Shown here piece after piece: positions 8,395-16,547 of a stretch of 64,000 nt of DNA. Numbering within the stretch: the first letter of the stretch is position 1; every line of letters starts with the position of its first letter. The notes beneath the pieces are model-generated. The model did not search any database. It was not told the origin of the DNA and worked only from the letters and a program-made list of their open reading frames with translations. The stretch spans positions 1 to 64,000 of the forward strand of contig QWHH01000013.1 of the NCBI GenBank assembly GCA_021404785.1. Reading direction: 5' to 3'. The DNA comes from Lysobacterales bacterium PRO7. Lineage in GTDB: Bacteria > Pseudomonadota > Gammaproteobacteria > Xanthomonadales > Rhodanobacteraceae. The translations under genes were made by a program, and so were the position numbers.

Positions 8395-9711
8395 ATGATT
8401 GAATCCAGGGAATTCGCCCGTCGCCGCAAGCAACTGATGCGCATCGTCGGCAGCGACGGCATCTGTATCGTCCCCGCCGCACCAGAGCGGGTGCGCAACA
8501 ACGACAGCCATTATCCGTACCGGCAGGACAGCGATTTCCATTACCTGACCGGGTTCGCCGAACCCGAAGCCGTGTTGGCGCTGATTCCCGGCCGCGAGCA
8601 TGGCGAAGCGATCTTGTTCTGCCGTGAACGCGATCCCGAACGCGAAGCTTGGGATGGCACGCGCGCCGGCCAGGATGGCGCCGTGCGCGATTACGGCATG
8701 GACGATGCGTTTCCGATCGCCGACATCGACGACATCCTGCCCGGCATGATCGAAGGCCGCTCGCGCGTCTATTACCACTTCGGCCGCGATACCGAGTTCG
8801 ACGTCCAGCTCATCGGTTGGGTCAATCGCGTGCGGGCGCAGGTCAAGCAGGGCGCACGTGCGCCGCACGAATTCGTCGCGCTTGGCCATATCCTGCACGA
8901 CCTGCGCCTGTTCAAGACCCGCGACGAATTGCGCGTCATGCGCAAGGCTGCGCAGATCGCCGCCACCGCGCACGTGCGCGCGATGCGCTCGGTGCGCCCG
9001 GGCATGAACGAGCACGAGATCGAGGCCGAACTGCTGCACGAATTCCGTCGCCGCGGTGCAGTGCCCAGCTATGAGCCGATCGTCGGCGGCGGCGCGAACG
9101 GTTGCGTGCTGCATTACCGCGCCAACAACGCGCCGTTGAAGGATGGCGACCTGTTGCTCGTGGACGCCGGGGCCGAGTACGAATGCTATGCATCGGACAT
9201 TACGCGCACCTATCCGGTAAACGGCAGGTTTTCGCCCGAGCAGCGCGCGCTGTACGCGCTTGTACTCGCGGCACAGAATGCGGCGATCGAACAGGTGCGT
9301 CCCGGCAAACCGTTCGGCGCGTATCACGATGCTGCCGTGCGCACGCTCACGGCCGGATTGATCAAGCTCGGCCTGCTCAAGGGCGGCGTCGAGAAGAACA
9401 TCCGCGAGCACACCTACCGCAAGTTCTACATGCACAAGACCGGACACTGGCTGGGCCTGGACGTGCACGATGTCGGCGACTACCGGGTCGACGGCGAATT
9501 CCGTGAGCTGGAACCGGGCATGGTGGTCACGGTCGAACCGGGTCTGTACATCGCGCCGGATGCCAAGGGCGTCGCTGCGAAATGGCGCGGCATCGGCATC
9601 CGCATCGAAGACGACGTGGTTGTCACCAAGGGTGATCCGGAAGTCATTACCACGGCGGTGCCGAACGATCCGGATGCGATCGAGGCGCTGATGGCCGCGG
9701 CGCGCAAGTAA
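8395..9711 (+). CDS. pepP: Xaa-Pro aminopeptidase
   Basis: An M24B metallopeptidase of ~438 residues that removes the N-terminal residue preceding proline. The N-terminal AMP_N domain begins RRRKQLMRIVGSDGICIV and contains NDSHYPYRQDSDFHYLTGF. The C-terminal pita-bread fold carries the two-metal ligands in LLVDAGAEYECYASDITRTYP (two Asp), HKTGHWLGLDVHDVG (His), VVTVEPGLYI (Glu) and GIGIRIEDDV (Glu). Length matches E. coli PepP (441). The start is the ATG at 8395, with CCGGAG four bases upstream; the frame is open back to a GTG at 8341. Only five bases separate it from the acvB-like gene, so cotranscription is likely. Confidence 0.95.
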   Translation: MIESREFARRRKQLMRIVGSDGICIVPAAPERVRNNDSHYPYRQDSDFHYLTGFAEPEAVLALIPGREHGEAILFCRERDPEREAWDGTRAGQDGAVRDYGMDDAFPIADIDDILPGMIEGRSRVYYHFGRDTEFDVQLIGWVNRVRAQVKQGARAPHEFVALGHILHDLRLFKTRDELRVMRKAAQIAATAHVRAMRSVRPGMNEHEIEAELLHEFRRRGAVPSYEPIVGGGANGCVLHYRANNAPLKDGDLLLVDAGAEYECYASDITRTYPVNGRFSPEQRALYALVLAAQNAAIEQVRPGKPFGAYHDAAVRTLTAGLIKLGLLKGGVEKNIREHTYRKFYMHKTGHWLGLDVHDVGDYRVDGEFRELEPGMVVTVEPGLYIAPDAKGVAAKWRGIGIRIEDDVVVTKGDPEVITTAVPNDPDAIEALMAAARK

Positions 9712-9716
9712 CACTC

Positions 9717-11207
9717 ATGGCGTGCGATGGAAATAATCCGTTCGCGTTGAGCGTTGCGAGCACGGCGAGCGAAGTCGAAACACCGGTGGCCCTTCGACTT
9801 TGCGTCGTTGGCGCTACGCTCAGGGCGAACGCACTCCTGGGATGCGCGCTCGGTGTCTTGTTGTTGGCAGCATCGTCATTTGTTCGCGCCGCCACCGTGC
9901 CCGTGCACTTTGGCCTGTTTGGCAACGTGCACGTCGCCACGCCGGCCGGTGAGCCAAAGCGGGCAATCGTGCTGATATCCGATGCGAAGGGATGGGACGC
10001 GCGTACCGAAGCGTTGGCAAGCGCGCAGGCGGATGCCGGCGCGTTCGTGCTCGGCATCGACCTGCCCGCGTACCTGGCGCAGATGGAATCGATCGACGCG
10101 AAATGTTCTTTCCCGGCCGGACATTTCGAGGAAATGATCCACTGGATCCAGCGCGACCGGAAACTGGACAAGTATATTTATCCCATTTTGGTCGGCGACG
10201 GCGCGGGCGCCACGTTTGCCTACGTACTCGACGCGCAGGCGCCGCAGGGAACCTACACTGCCCTCGTCACGCTGGGCTGGGACGCGGATTTTCGCCTGCC
10301 CAAGCCCGTGTGCAAGGGCGATGCGGGAGCAATGACTGCGCCGGATGGAAAGGGCGGTTTCCGCGTCGTTCCGGTGAAGTCGCTGCCGAATCCGTGGCTG
10401 CCGCAGCCGTTCATGCCGGGTGCGCGACATGTGGGTGTTCTGAATCGGCTGCCTGCGTTTGCCAAGCGTCGATTCGCGGCAGCGCACGCCGACAATCCCG
10501 ATCCCGGCAAGGCGCTCGCTGCGGCCATCGACTGGCTGACCGCACCGGCGCGTGCCATACCGCCGTTGCCGCAGGACATCGCCGACCTGCCGCTGGAAAC
10601 CGTGCCGGCGCAGGGCGCGTTCGCGCAACGCATTGGCATCATCCTCACCGGTGATGGCGGCTGGGCCGGTCTGGACGTTGCTGTCGCCAACCAGCTTGCG
10701 CAGCGCGGCATTGACGTGGTGGCACTCAACACGCTCAAGTATTTCTGGGAAACGCGCACGCCCGACCAGGCGGCCGACGCACTCACCCGCATCATCGGCC
10801 ATTACGGCGCGCAGTATCCGCTCGCGGATTTCATCGTGCTCGGTTATTCCTTTGGCGCCGGCCTGTCGCCAGTGCTGATCAATCGCCTGCCCGAATCCGC
10901 GCGCAAGCGCGTTGCTGCGCAGGTGCTGATCTCGCCCGACGACACGGCTGTGTTCGAGATCCACGTCGGCGACTGGTTCGGATCGACCGCGCACAAGGGC
11001 GCCATTCCCATCGCGCCGGAAATTGCCAAAACCCAGGTCCCGGTGATCTGCGTGCACGGCGCCGACGAGGACGACAGCTTCTGCAAGCAGATCGTCGGCA
11101 AGCCGAACGTGCGCGAACTCGTTCTGCCCGGCGCGCATCACTACAACGGCGATTACGACACGCTTGGCGCGGCGATCGTGGCGGCGTTGCCTGCACACAG
11201 GAATTGA
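9717..11207 (+). CDS. AcvB/VirJ-family protein, putative periplasmic aminoacyl-phospholipid hydrolase
   Basis: A protein of ~496 residues with two alpha/beta-hydrolase-like halves and the C-terminal VirJ domain (GIILTGDGGWAGLDVAVANQL; GYSFGAGLSPVLIN nucleophile elbow; VICVHGADEDDSFC; LPGAHHYNGDY). In Agrobacterium, AcvB hydrolyses lysyl-phosphatidylglycerol made by the MprF homologue LpiA; mprF lies convergently 9 bases downstream here, supporting the same role (inference). A hydrophobic segment (LLGCALGVLLLAASSFVRA) acts as export signal. Oddity: the ~35 residues before it are the in-frame translation of a palindromic repeat. The ATG at 9717 is the only ATG in frame before the signal; in-frame TTG codons inside the signal segment are alternatives. 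Confidence 0.85.
   Translation: MACDGNNPFALSVASTASEVETPVALRLCVVGATLRANALLGCALGVLLLAASSFVRAATVPVHFGLFGNVHVATPAGEPKRAIVLISDAKGWDARTEALASAQADAGAFVLGIDLPAYLAQMESIDAKCSFPAGHFEEMIHWIQRDRKLDKYIYPILVGDGAGATFAYVLDAQAPQGTYTALVTLGWDADFRLPKPVCKGDAGAMTAPDGKGGFRVVPVKSLPNPWLPQPFMPGARHVGVLNRLPAFAKRRFAAAHADNPDPGKALAAAIDWLTAPARAIPPLPQDIADLPLETVPAQGAFAQRIGIILTGDGGWAGLDVAVANQLAQRGIDVVALNTLKYFWETRTPDQAADALTRIIGHYGAQYPLADFIVLGYSFGAGLSPVLINRLPESARKRVAAQVLISPDDTAVFEIHVGDWFGSTAHKGAIPIAPEIAKTQVPVICVHGADEDDSFCKQIVGKPNVRELVLPGAHHYNGDYDTLGAAIVAALPAHRN
9739..9832 (+). repeat. REP-like imperfect palindrome inside the 5' end of the acvB-like gene
   Basis: Left arm CGTTCGCGTTGAGCGTTGCG and later CGAAGTCGAA are mirrored by a right arm whose reverse complement reads CGTTCGCCCTGAGCGTAGCG with CAAAGTCGAAGGG. 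The pair makes a ~94-base imperfect inverted repeat around ACCGGTGGC. The pattern CGTTCGCCCTGAGC...GTCGAAGGGC resembles extragenic palindromic repeats common in Xanthomonadales and other proteobacteria. Here it lies within an open frame, which is unusual. Confidence 0.75.
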
Positions 11208-11216
11208 AAAGCGCGA

Positions 11217-13823
11217 TCAGCCGGTAATCAATTTCCGATACCCGCCCGATACCAGCGCGGCGATGTCGATCAGCAGTCCGGGCACCCAGATGCCGCGCGG
11301 GTAGGCGAGGTAGGAGCCAATCCATTCGGGTTTGAACTTGTCCTTGTAGCGGCGCACGCCCTGGTAGTTGTAGAAGCGGTTGCCGTACTGGAACGCGAGT
11401 GCGGCGAGGCGTTCATTCACGCGTGCATACGGGTTGTCGCCGACGCGCGAGAGCGGGGCCATGCCGAGACTGAACAATTCGTAGCCTTGTTCCTGCGCCC
11501 ATTGCATGACTTTTGCGAACAGGAAATCCATCGTGCTGCGCGGCGTGTCGGCGACATGGCGCATCAAATCGACGCTCGCGTGGCCGCCGGGGCCATAAGG
11601 TGGCAGCACGTTCGCGAATGCGATCAATTCGCCATCGCGGTGCACGAGGCCGAGCGGACTCCACGCAAAATACGTCGGGTCGTAACGCCCGAGCGAAAAG
11701 CCCTTTTCATCACCGCCCTTGTCGGCCAGCCAGGCGTCCGAGACGCGTTCCAGGTCGGTGAGCAACGCTGTGTCGAATGGCGGCCGTACAAGGGTAAATG
11801 TCAGCTTTTCTTTCTGCGCGCGATTGCAGGCCTGGCGTAGATCTTCCCAGCGCTTGCCGGTGAGCGAGAATTCTTCGAGCCGCACCAGCGCGAGTTCACC
11901 GAGCTTGAACAGGTCGAAGCCGTGGTCGTGGTAGCGCGAAAGATCCGGCTCCAGCACTTCGTAGAAAACCGGCACTCGGTCTTGCGCATCGGCGAAATGG
12001 CGGAAGTCGAGGATCGCGCGGTCGATCGCTGCATCCGCTCCGCAGGGAGAGCCGAGCGCGACGAGGCGGTCGCGCACACTGCCGTAAGCGATCACGGCCT
12101 GATGGTCGGCCGCCCAGAACAGGTGCTTGTCGGCCATGAAGGTCAGGTGCGCGAATTCGCCGCCGCCGTGCGCGTTATACAGATCGCGCGCGCGTTCGAG
12201 TTCGGCGCGGTCGGGCAGCGCCAGCTTCGGGCGATTGACCGCAAACGCCTGCCAGATGAGGTAGATGATCAATCCGAGCAAAGCGGCGGCGAGGCCACGG
12301 CCGATGCGCGAGGTGTGCTCGCCGAAGCCGACGTAGAACAGGTCGAAGGAATCGTCGCCCAAAACCTGGGCCACGCCAATCGCGAAGAACACCAGCACGC
12401 AGATCAGCAGGCCCGCGAACCAGCCGAACGTGCGTGCCGAGGTCAGTGTCATCGCACGGCGCGTGAACACGCGTTTGCGCGCGCGCAGCAGCGCTGCCAC
12501 GGCGAGCAGGAACAGCGCCTCGCCGAAGTGCAGGCCCTTGGTGATCGCCAACGCGGCACTGATCAGCAGCAGCCACATCGCCACGCGGTAGGCCAGGCGC
12601 AGGCGGCCGTCGATCCCGCGCGCGAGTCCGAGCAGGATCACGCCCGACAGAACCGAAAACCAGTTCGAGCTTTCCACGGCCAGGATCGGCAAGTGCTCGC
12701 GCACCGTGGCAATGTGCTCGCTCACCGATGGAATCGCGGCCGAAGCGAGCTGCATCGCGCCCGCGCCAAAGGTCAGGATGGCGAGCAGGCGCGTGCCGAA
12801 GTCCGCGAGCAAGGTCGCCGGCAGACCAAGCAGTCCGAACAGCGGGTGGCCGGCCAGGCGCGTGCGCAGGCGCGCAAGCAGGGGCAGGCGCGCGCTGAGC
12901 ATCTCAGAGCCCATGTACAGCGAGATCAGCAAAGGCAGCAGGTAATACGCGATGCGGAACAGCATCAATCCCGATACCACCGCGGCCTTGTCGTAGCCGG
13001 CTTCGGTCAGCGCGAGCAGGATCAGGCCGTCGAACACGCCAAGCCCGCCGGGCACCTGGCTTACCAGGCCGAGCACGCCGGCGCCCGCAAACGCGCCGAG
13101 CAGCAGGCCAGGCTTGACGTGTTCGCCGGACAGATAGATGCAGGCGTACAGCGTCGCCGCGGCGAGCAGCCAGTCGATCAACGAAACCAGGGTGAGCTCG
13201 ATCTTCAGGCGCAGCGGCGGGATGCCGACATCCTGCGGCAACCAGCGCATCAGCGAGCGGCGCGTCGTGAGGAAGAAATACAGAGGCAGGTAGCACGCGG
13301 CCGCGATCAGGACTGCGGCCGCTACCCAGCGCTGCGCGGTGCCGCTGGTCAGCGGCAGGGAACTTGTTGCCAGCGTGGCGATCACGAGCAGCGACAAGCC
13401 GGACAGCAATGACAATGCCTGCATGCCGATCAGGGCGGCTGCGCGCGACAACGGCACCTTCAACCCGGATAGACCCATCAGGCGCACGCTTGCGCCCATC
13501 GCGCCGGAAAGATTGAGCGTGTTCGCCATGGAGTTGGCGACGAAGGCGAGACGGAAGCAATCGCGCGCGTGCAGGCCGAGCTTGAGCCAGCGCGCGATCA
13601 GCCAGTCCACCATTCCCGTGAACGTCACGCCGATCAAGGCGAGCGCAGCGACGCCCAATGCCGGCAGGGTCGGCACATCGATCAGGGTGTGCTGGATGTC
13701 CTCAAGCGGAAATTCGCCGGCTTCGCGCCACAGCAACCACCCGGTAACCGCGAGGAATGCAACCGGCACGATCCAGCGCAGGCGAGCGATGGCGCTGGGC
13801 GCGGCAGTGGATTCCTCGTTCAT
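11217..13823 (-). CDS. mprF: Bifunctional phosphatidylglycerol lysyltransferase/flippase MprF
   Basis: Transfers an amino acid (typically lysine) from aminoacyl-tRNA to phosphatidylglycerol and flips the product to the outer leaflet, lowering envelope negative charge and raising resistance to cationic peptides. About 868 residues. The first ~510 are a multi-helix flippase domain beginning RLRWIVPVAFLAVTGWLLW, with GAFAGAGVLGLVSQVPGGLGVFDGLIL typical of the UPF0104 family. The C-terminal ~330 are the cytosolic synthase (DUF2156): GSVRDRLVALGSPCG, HDHGFDLFKLGE, STMDFLFAKVMQWAQEQGYELFSLGMAPLS. The ATG at 13823 is taken because the protein similarity and first helix follow it. A VirJ-family gene ends 13 bases upstream on the same strand. 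Substrate amino acid unknown. Confidence 0.93.
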   Translation of the reverse strand: MNEESTAAPSAIARLRWIVPVAFLAVTGWLLWREAGEFPLEDIQHTLIDVPTLPALGVAALALIGVTFTGMVDWLIARWLKLGLHARDCFRLAFVANSMANTLNLSGAMGASVRLMGLSGLKVPLSRAAALIGMQALSLLSGLSLLVIATLATSSLPLTSGTAQRWVAAAVLIAAACYLPLYFFLTTRRSLMRWLPQDVGIPPLRLKIELTLVSLIDWLLAAATLYACIYLSGEHVKPGLLLGAFAGAGVLGLVSQVPGGLGVFDGLILLALTEAGYDKAAVVSGLMLFRIAYYLLPLLISLYMGSEMLSARLPLLARLRTRLAGHPLFGLLGLPATLLADFGTRLLAILTFGAGAMQLASAAIPSVSEHIATVREHLPILAVESSNWFSVLSGVILLGLARGIDGRLRLAYRVAMWLLLISAALAITKGLHFGEALFLLAVAALLRARKRVFTRRAMTLTSARTFGWFAGLLICVLVFFAIGVAQVLGDDSFDLFYVGFGEHTSRIGRGLAAALLGLIIYLIWQAFAVNRPKLALPDRAELERARDLYNAHGGGEFAHLTFMADKHLFWAADHQAVIAYGSVRDRLVALGSPCGADAAIDRAILDFRHFADAQDRVPVFYEVLEPDLSRYHDHGFDLFKLGELALVRLEEFSLTGKRWEDLRQACNRAQKEKLTFTLVRPPFDTALLTDLERVSDAWLADKGGDEKGFSLGRYDPTYFAWSPLGLVHRDGELIAFANVLPPYGPGGHASVDLMRHVADTPRSTMDFLFAKVMQWAQEQGYELFSLGMAPLSRVGDNPYARVNERLAALAFQYGNRFYNYQGVRRYKDKFKPEWIGSYLAYPRGIWVPGLLIDIAALVSGGYRKLITG

Positions 13824-13836
13824 CGCGTGGCAGTGG

Positions 13837-14739
13837 TCAGTGATTGCGCTCGGCCACGCGCGGCGGCGCTGGCGTCGAGTCACGCAGCAGTTCGATCAGG
13901 CCGGTACGGTACTGCGGCATCCAGTTGCGCGGCACTCCGTAACCGTGGCCGACATGCGGCAGGCTGACTACTTTTCCATTTTTCACTTTTTCCACAAAGC
14001 TCACCGTGGCGGGCGGATTGCAGACCTTGTCGATGTCGCCCTGCAGCACGATCCACGGCGCCGGCACGCGCGGCACGGTGTTGAAGACGAAGCCATACGG
14101 CGGCTTGTGCTGCTTGTCCGCGGTCAGCCCCGTGTCTTCGCAAAACGGCTTGTGGTAGATCAGGTCGGGGCAGAAGCCGAGCGTCATCGCGCCGGAAAAA
14201 CGCTGGTCGCCAGCCTGCGCCAGCGCCGCATACGCAACCGTGGCGCCGGACGAATAACCGATCAGCAGTGGCGGCCAATCTGCCGGCAGCTTCATTGCGG
14301 TTTTCACCTCATTGCCGATCTTCTCGAACGCGGCGGCAGAATCGCTGCACGCGCCCGTTCCCGCATCAAGCGACTTGAGCAGCGCCGGCGTGCTGAACCC
14401 GGCGACGACATAGCCGAGGCTTGCCGCGGTCTGCGCCATGTCCCACACGCCCAGTTCCCAGCCGCCATCACCGGAGGCGAACAAAGCCAGGCCCCTGGGC
14501 TCGCCTTGCGCCGCGTACACGGTCACTTTGCCGACGCCGTCGACATTGACGACGCGCGCGGCCTTGGGGTCTTGCAGCGGCGCGCGATGGCGCGCGACGT
14601 GGGTGCCGGGTTTCGTTGCAGGGTCCACAACGTCCGGCTGTGTGTGGGCGGATACGGACGGATCGGCTGCGGCCATGGCGCTGGCGGCAAGGATGGCGGC
14701 AAGGGTGGTGGCAAAATACGGAAAGATTCGGGATTTCAC
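13837..14739 (-). CDS. VirJ-family periplasmic hydrolase
   Basis: About 300 residues: an N-terminal signal sequence (RIFPYFATTLAAILAASAMAAA) and a single VirJ-type alpha/beta-hydrolase domain with ALFASGDGGWELGVWDMAQ, the nucleophile elbow LIGYSSGATVAYAAL, a CPDLIYHKPFC segment, VLQGDIDKVC and the catalytic-region HVGHGYG. It parallels the C-terminal half of the larger AcvB-like protein at 9717. VirJ/AcvB proteins are linked to hydrolysis of lysyl-phosphatidylglycerol in Agrobacterium; placement 13 bases upstream of mprF suggests the same pathway (inference). The GTG at 14739 is chosen since it opens the signal peptide; the frame continues to 14856 into the pepQ end. Cysteines may form a disulfide. 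Confidence 0.82.
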   Translation of the reverse strand: MKSRIFPYFATTLAAILAASAMAAADPSVSAHTQPDVVDPATKPGTHVARHRAPLQDPKAARVVNVDGVGKVTVYAAQGEPRGLALFASGDGGWELGVWDMAQTAASLGYVVAGFSTPALLKSLDAGTGACSDSAAAFEKIGNEVKTAMKLPADWPPLLIGYSSGATVAYAALAQAGDQRFSGAMTLGFCPDLIYHKPFCEDTGLTADKQHKPPYGFVFNTVPRVPAPWIVLQGDIDKVCNPPATVSFVEKVKNGKVVSLPHVGHGYGVPRNWMPQYRTGLIELLRDSTPAPPRVAERNH

Positions 14740-14801
14740 GGGTTCGGACAAACTGCCGGGCGATCCGGCCTGGAATGCGCAATTATCGCATGCCGCCGTG
14801 C

Positions 14802-16124
14802 TTACGCTGCGGCGAAGGCGTCGCGGGTGAGGTTCTCGGGCTCGCCGTCGGTGCACACCACGTCGTCCTCGATGCGGATGCCGCCGAAGCGACGGAACGC
14901 GTCGACCTTGTCCCAGTTCACGTCGCGTGCCTGCGGCTTGTTTTTCAGCTCGGCGAGCAGCAGGTCGATGAAATAGATACCGGGTTCGATCGTGGTGACC
15001 ATGCGCGGCTCCAGCGTGCGCGTACAGCGCAGGTACGGGTGGCCGGGTGGACGCGCCACCGTGCCGCCGGACTCGTCTTTCTGGAAACCGGCGACGTCAT
15101 GCACCTGCAGGCCGAGCAGGTGGCCGAGGCCGTGCGGAAAGAATGTCGACGAAACGCCAGTTTCGACCGCGCTTTCCGGGCTCAGGCGGATGAAGTCCTG
15201 ATCGCGCAGGATGCCGGCGAGTACATGGTGCGCGTGGATATGCAGGTCGGGATAACTTTGTCCGTTTTTCACCTTTGCCACGAAACCACGTTGCGCTGCG
15301 TCCACCGCGTCGATCAGCGCCTGGAACTCGCCCGCGTGAGGCGCGGCATACGTGCGCGTGATGTCCGCGCCGTAGCCGTGGAAACTCGCGCCGGCGTCGA
15401 TCAGGAACGATTCCGCATGCGCCGGCGGCGCGCGGTTGAAGTCCATGTAGTGCAACGTCGCCGCGTGCTGGTTGAGCGCGATGATGTTGCCGTAGGGCAG
15501 CTCGTTCTCGGTTTCGTGCACGGCATTCAGGTACGCCGTGTTGATGTCGTACTCGGATTTCCCCGCGCGGAACGCCGCTTCCGCGGCGCGGTGCGCGCGT
15601 ACGCCGAGCTTGTTCGCCACGCGCAGCATGGCCAGCTCATAGTCGGTCTTGTAACTGCGCTGCCAGTGCAGGTAATTGAGCACGGCGTCCGGATTGTTCG
15701 GTTTTGCGTCGTCGAGCGCGGCGTTGTCCGCGCCGATGATCGCGCAACGCGTGAGCGCTTTTGGCAGATGCACAAGTACGTCGCGCGCTTCGTGCACGAT
15801 CGCGATGTCGAAATGCTCGACCCAGTAACCGGCTGGTGCTTCGGGCACCACGTGCCAGTAATCGCGCGGTTGCAGGTATATCAGTTTCGGTCTTGTGCCG
15901 GGTGAGTGCACGAGCCACGAACCAGGAGCCTTCGTCACCGGCAGCCAGTGCTTGAAATGCGGATTAGCCACGTACGGTGCGGGGCGGTCGTCGAGGAACT
16001 CGAGACGCGGCACGCCCGCAGCGACGACCAGGTGATCGAAGCCGCCGCGCGCCAGCGCCGTGTCGGCGCGCGCTTGCAACGTGCGCATGTGTTCGGGATA
16101 GAGTTTGGCAAGCAGGTCGGACAT
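14802..16124 (-). CDS. pepQ: Xaa-Pro dipeptidase
   Basis: An M24B metallopeptidase (prolidase) of 440 residues splitting X-Pro dipeptides; E. coli PepQ has 443. It opens LAKLYPEHMRTLQARADTAL as in PepQ. Metal ligands are in FLIDAGASFHGYGADITRTY (two Asp), FFPHGLGHLLGLQVHDV (His), VTTIEPGIYFI (Glu) and FGGIRIEDDV (Glu). The loop with DESGGTVARPPGHPYLRCTR is typical of PepQ. It is upstream of, and probably cotranscribed with, the virJ-like gene and mprF (62 bases to the chosen virJ start). Confidence 0.95.
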   Translation of the reverse strand: MSDLLAKLYPEHMRTLQARADTALARGGFDHLVVAAGVPRLEFLDDRPAPYVANPHFKHWLPVTKAPGSWLVHSPGTRPKLIYLQPRDYWHVVPEAPAGYWVEHFDIAIVHEARDVLVHLPKALTRCAIIGADNAALDDAKPNNPDAVLNYLHWQRSYKTDYELAMLRVANKLGVRAHRAAEAAFRAGKSEYDINTAYLNAVHETENELPYGNIIALNQHAATLHYMDFNRAPPAHAESFLIDAGASFHGYGADITRTYAAPHAGEFQALIDAVDAAQRGFVAKVKNGQSYPDLHIHAHHVLAGILRDQDFIRLSPESAVETGVSSTFFPHGLGHLLGLQVHDVAGFQKDESGGTVARPPGHPYLRCTRTLEPRMVTTIEPGIYFIDLLLAELKNKPQARDVNWDKVDAFRRFGGIRIEDDVVCTDGEPENLTRDAFAAA

Positions 16125-16170
16125 GGCGGCGCTCGATGAGAACAGACGCCTATTGTGCCGCAGAATCCCT

Positions 16171-16524
16171 TCAGTCGAATTGTCCGCCCGGTGAATTGAC
16201 CCAGTCGTAGAGGATGTTGTAATCCTCTGGCGCGATGTCGATGATGCGGAATCCCGTCCAGAACTGGCCGGGTACGTTGGCCTGCTCGCTCCATTGTTCG
16301 TGCAGGCCGATTTCCAGGGTATGGTTGCGCGCGGTGGCGCCGTTGGGCAGCTCGAAGCTGACCTGGAACAAGGCGTCGTCCGGCAACCGGCGACCGCTGA
16401 TCATCAACATGCCGTCGATCGAAAGATTGCCGACATGGCCCAGCTGGTGACCACCGATCGCGTCGGTGATGGCGATGGCGTGGTGGGCGCGCTTGCGTGT
16501 ATTGCGGCGATGCTCGTTCTTCAT
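16171..16524 (-). CDS. PilZ domain protein
   Basis: A soluble protein of ~117 residues that is one PilZ domain. The c-di-GMP-binding signatures are present: the N-terminal arginine motif HRRNTRKR (RxxxR) and NLSIDGM (the D/N-x-S-x-x-G box) about 35 residues later. It is therefore likely to bind c-di-GMP; the target is unknown. The ATG at 16524 places the RxxxR motif at the extreme N-terminus, as usual. An alternative ATG at 16551 overlaps the stop of the upstream DUF1631 gene (ATGA) and adds nine residues. Either way it forms an operon with DUF1631. Confidence 0.88.
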   Translation of the reverse strand: MKNEHRRNTRKRAHHAIAITDAIGGHQLGHVGNLSIDGMLMISGRRLPDDALFQVSFELPNGATARNHTLEIGLHEQWSEQANVPGQFWTGFRIIDIAPEDYNILYDWVNSPGGQFD

Positions 16525-16547
16525 GGCGGATTCTCGTTGCGCCGGTC

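Noticed and set aside
8353-9714. 453-codon minus-strand frame opposite pepP
   Set aside because: pepP carries all five metal ligands of M24B peptidases; the opposite frame is a compositional shadow.
11922-13412. 496-codon open frame on the plus strand
   Set aside because: Antisense to mprF; extremely Gln/Arg/Ala-rich and without similarity.
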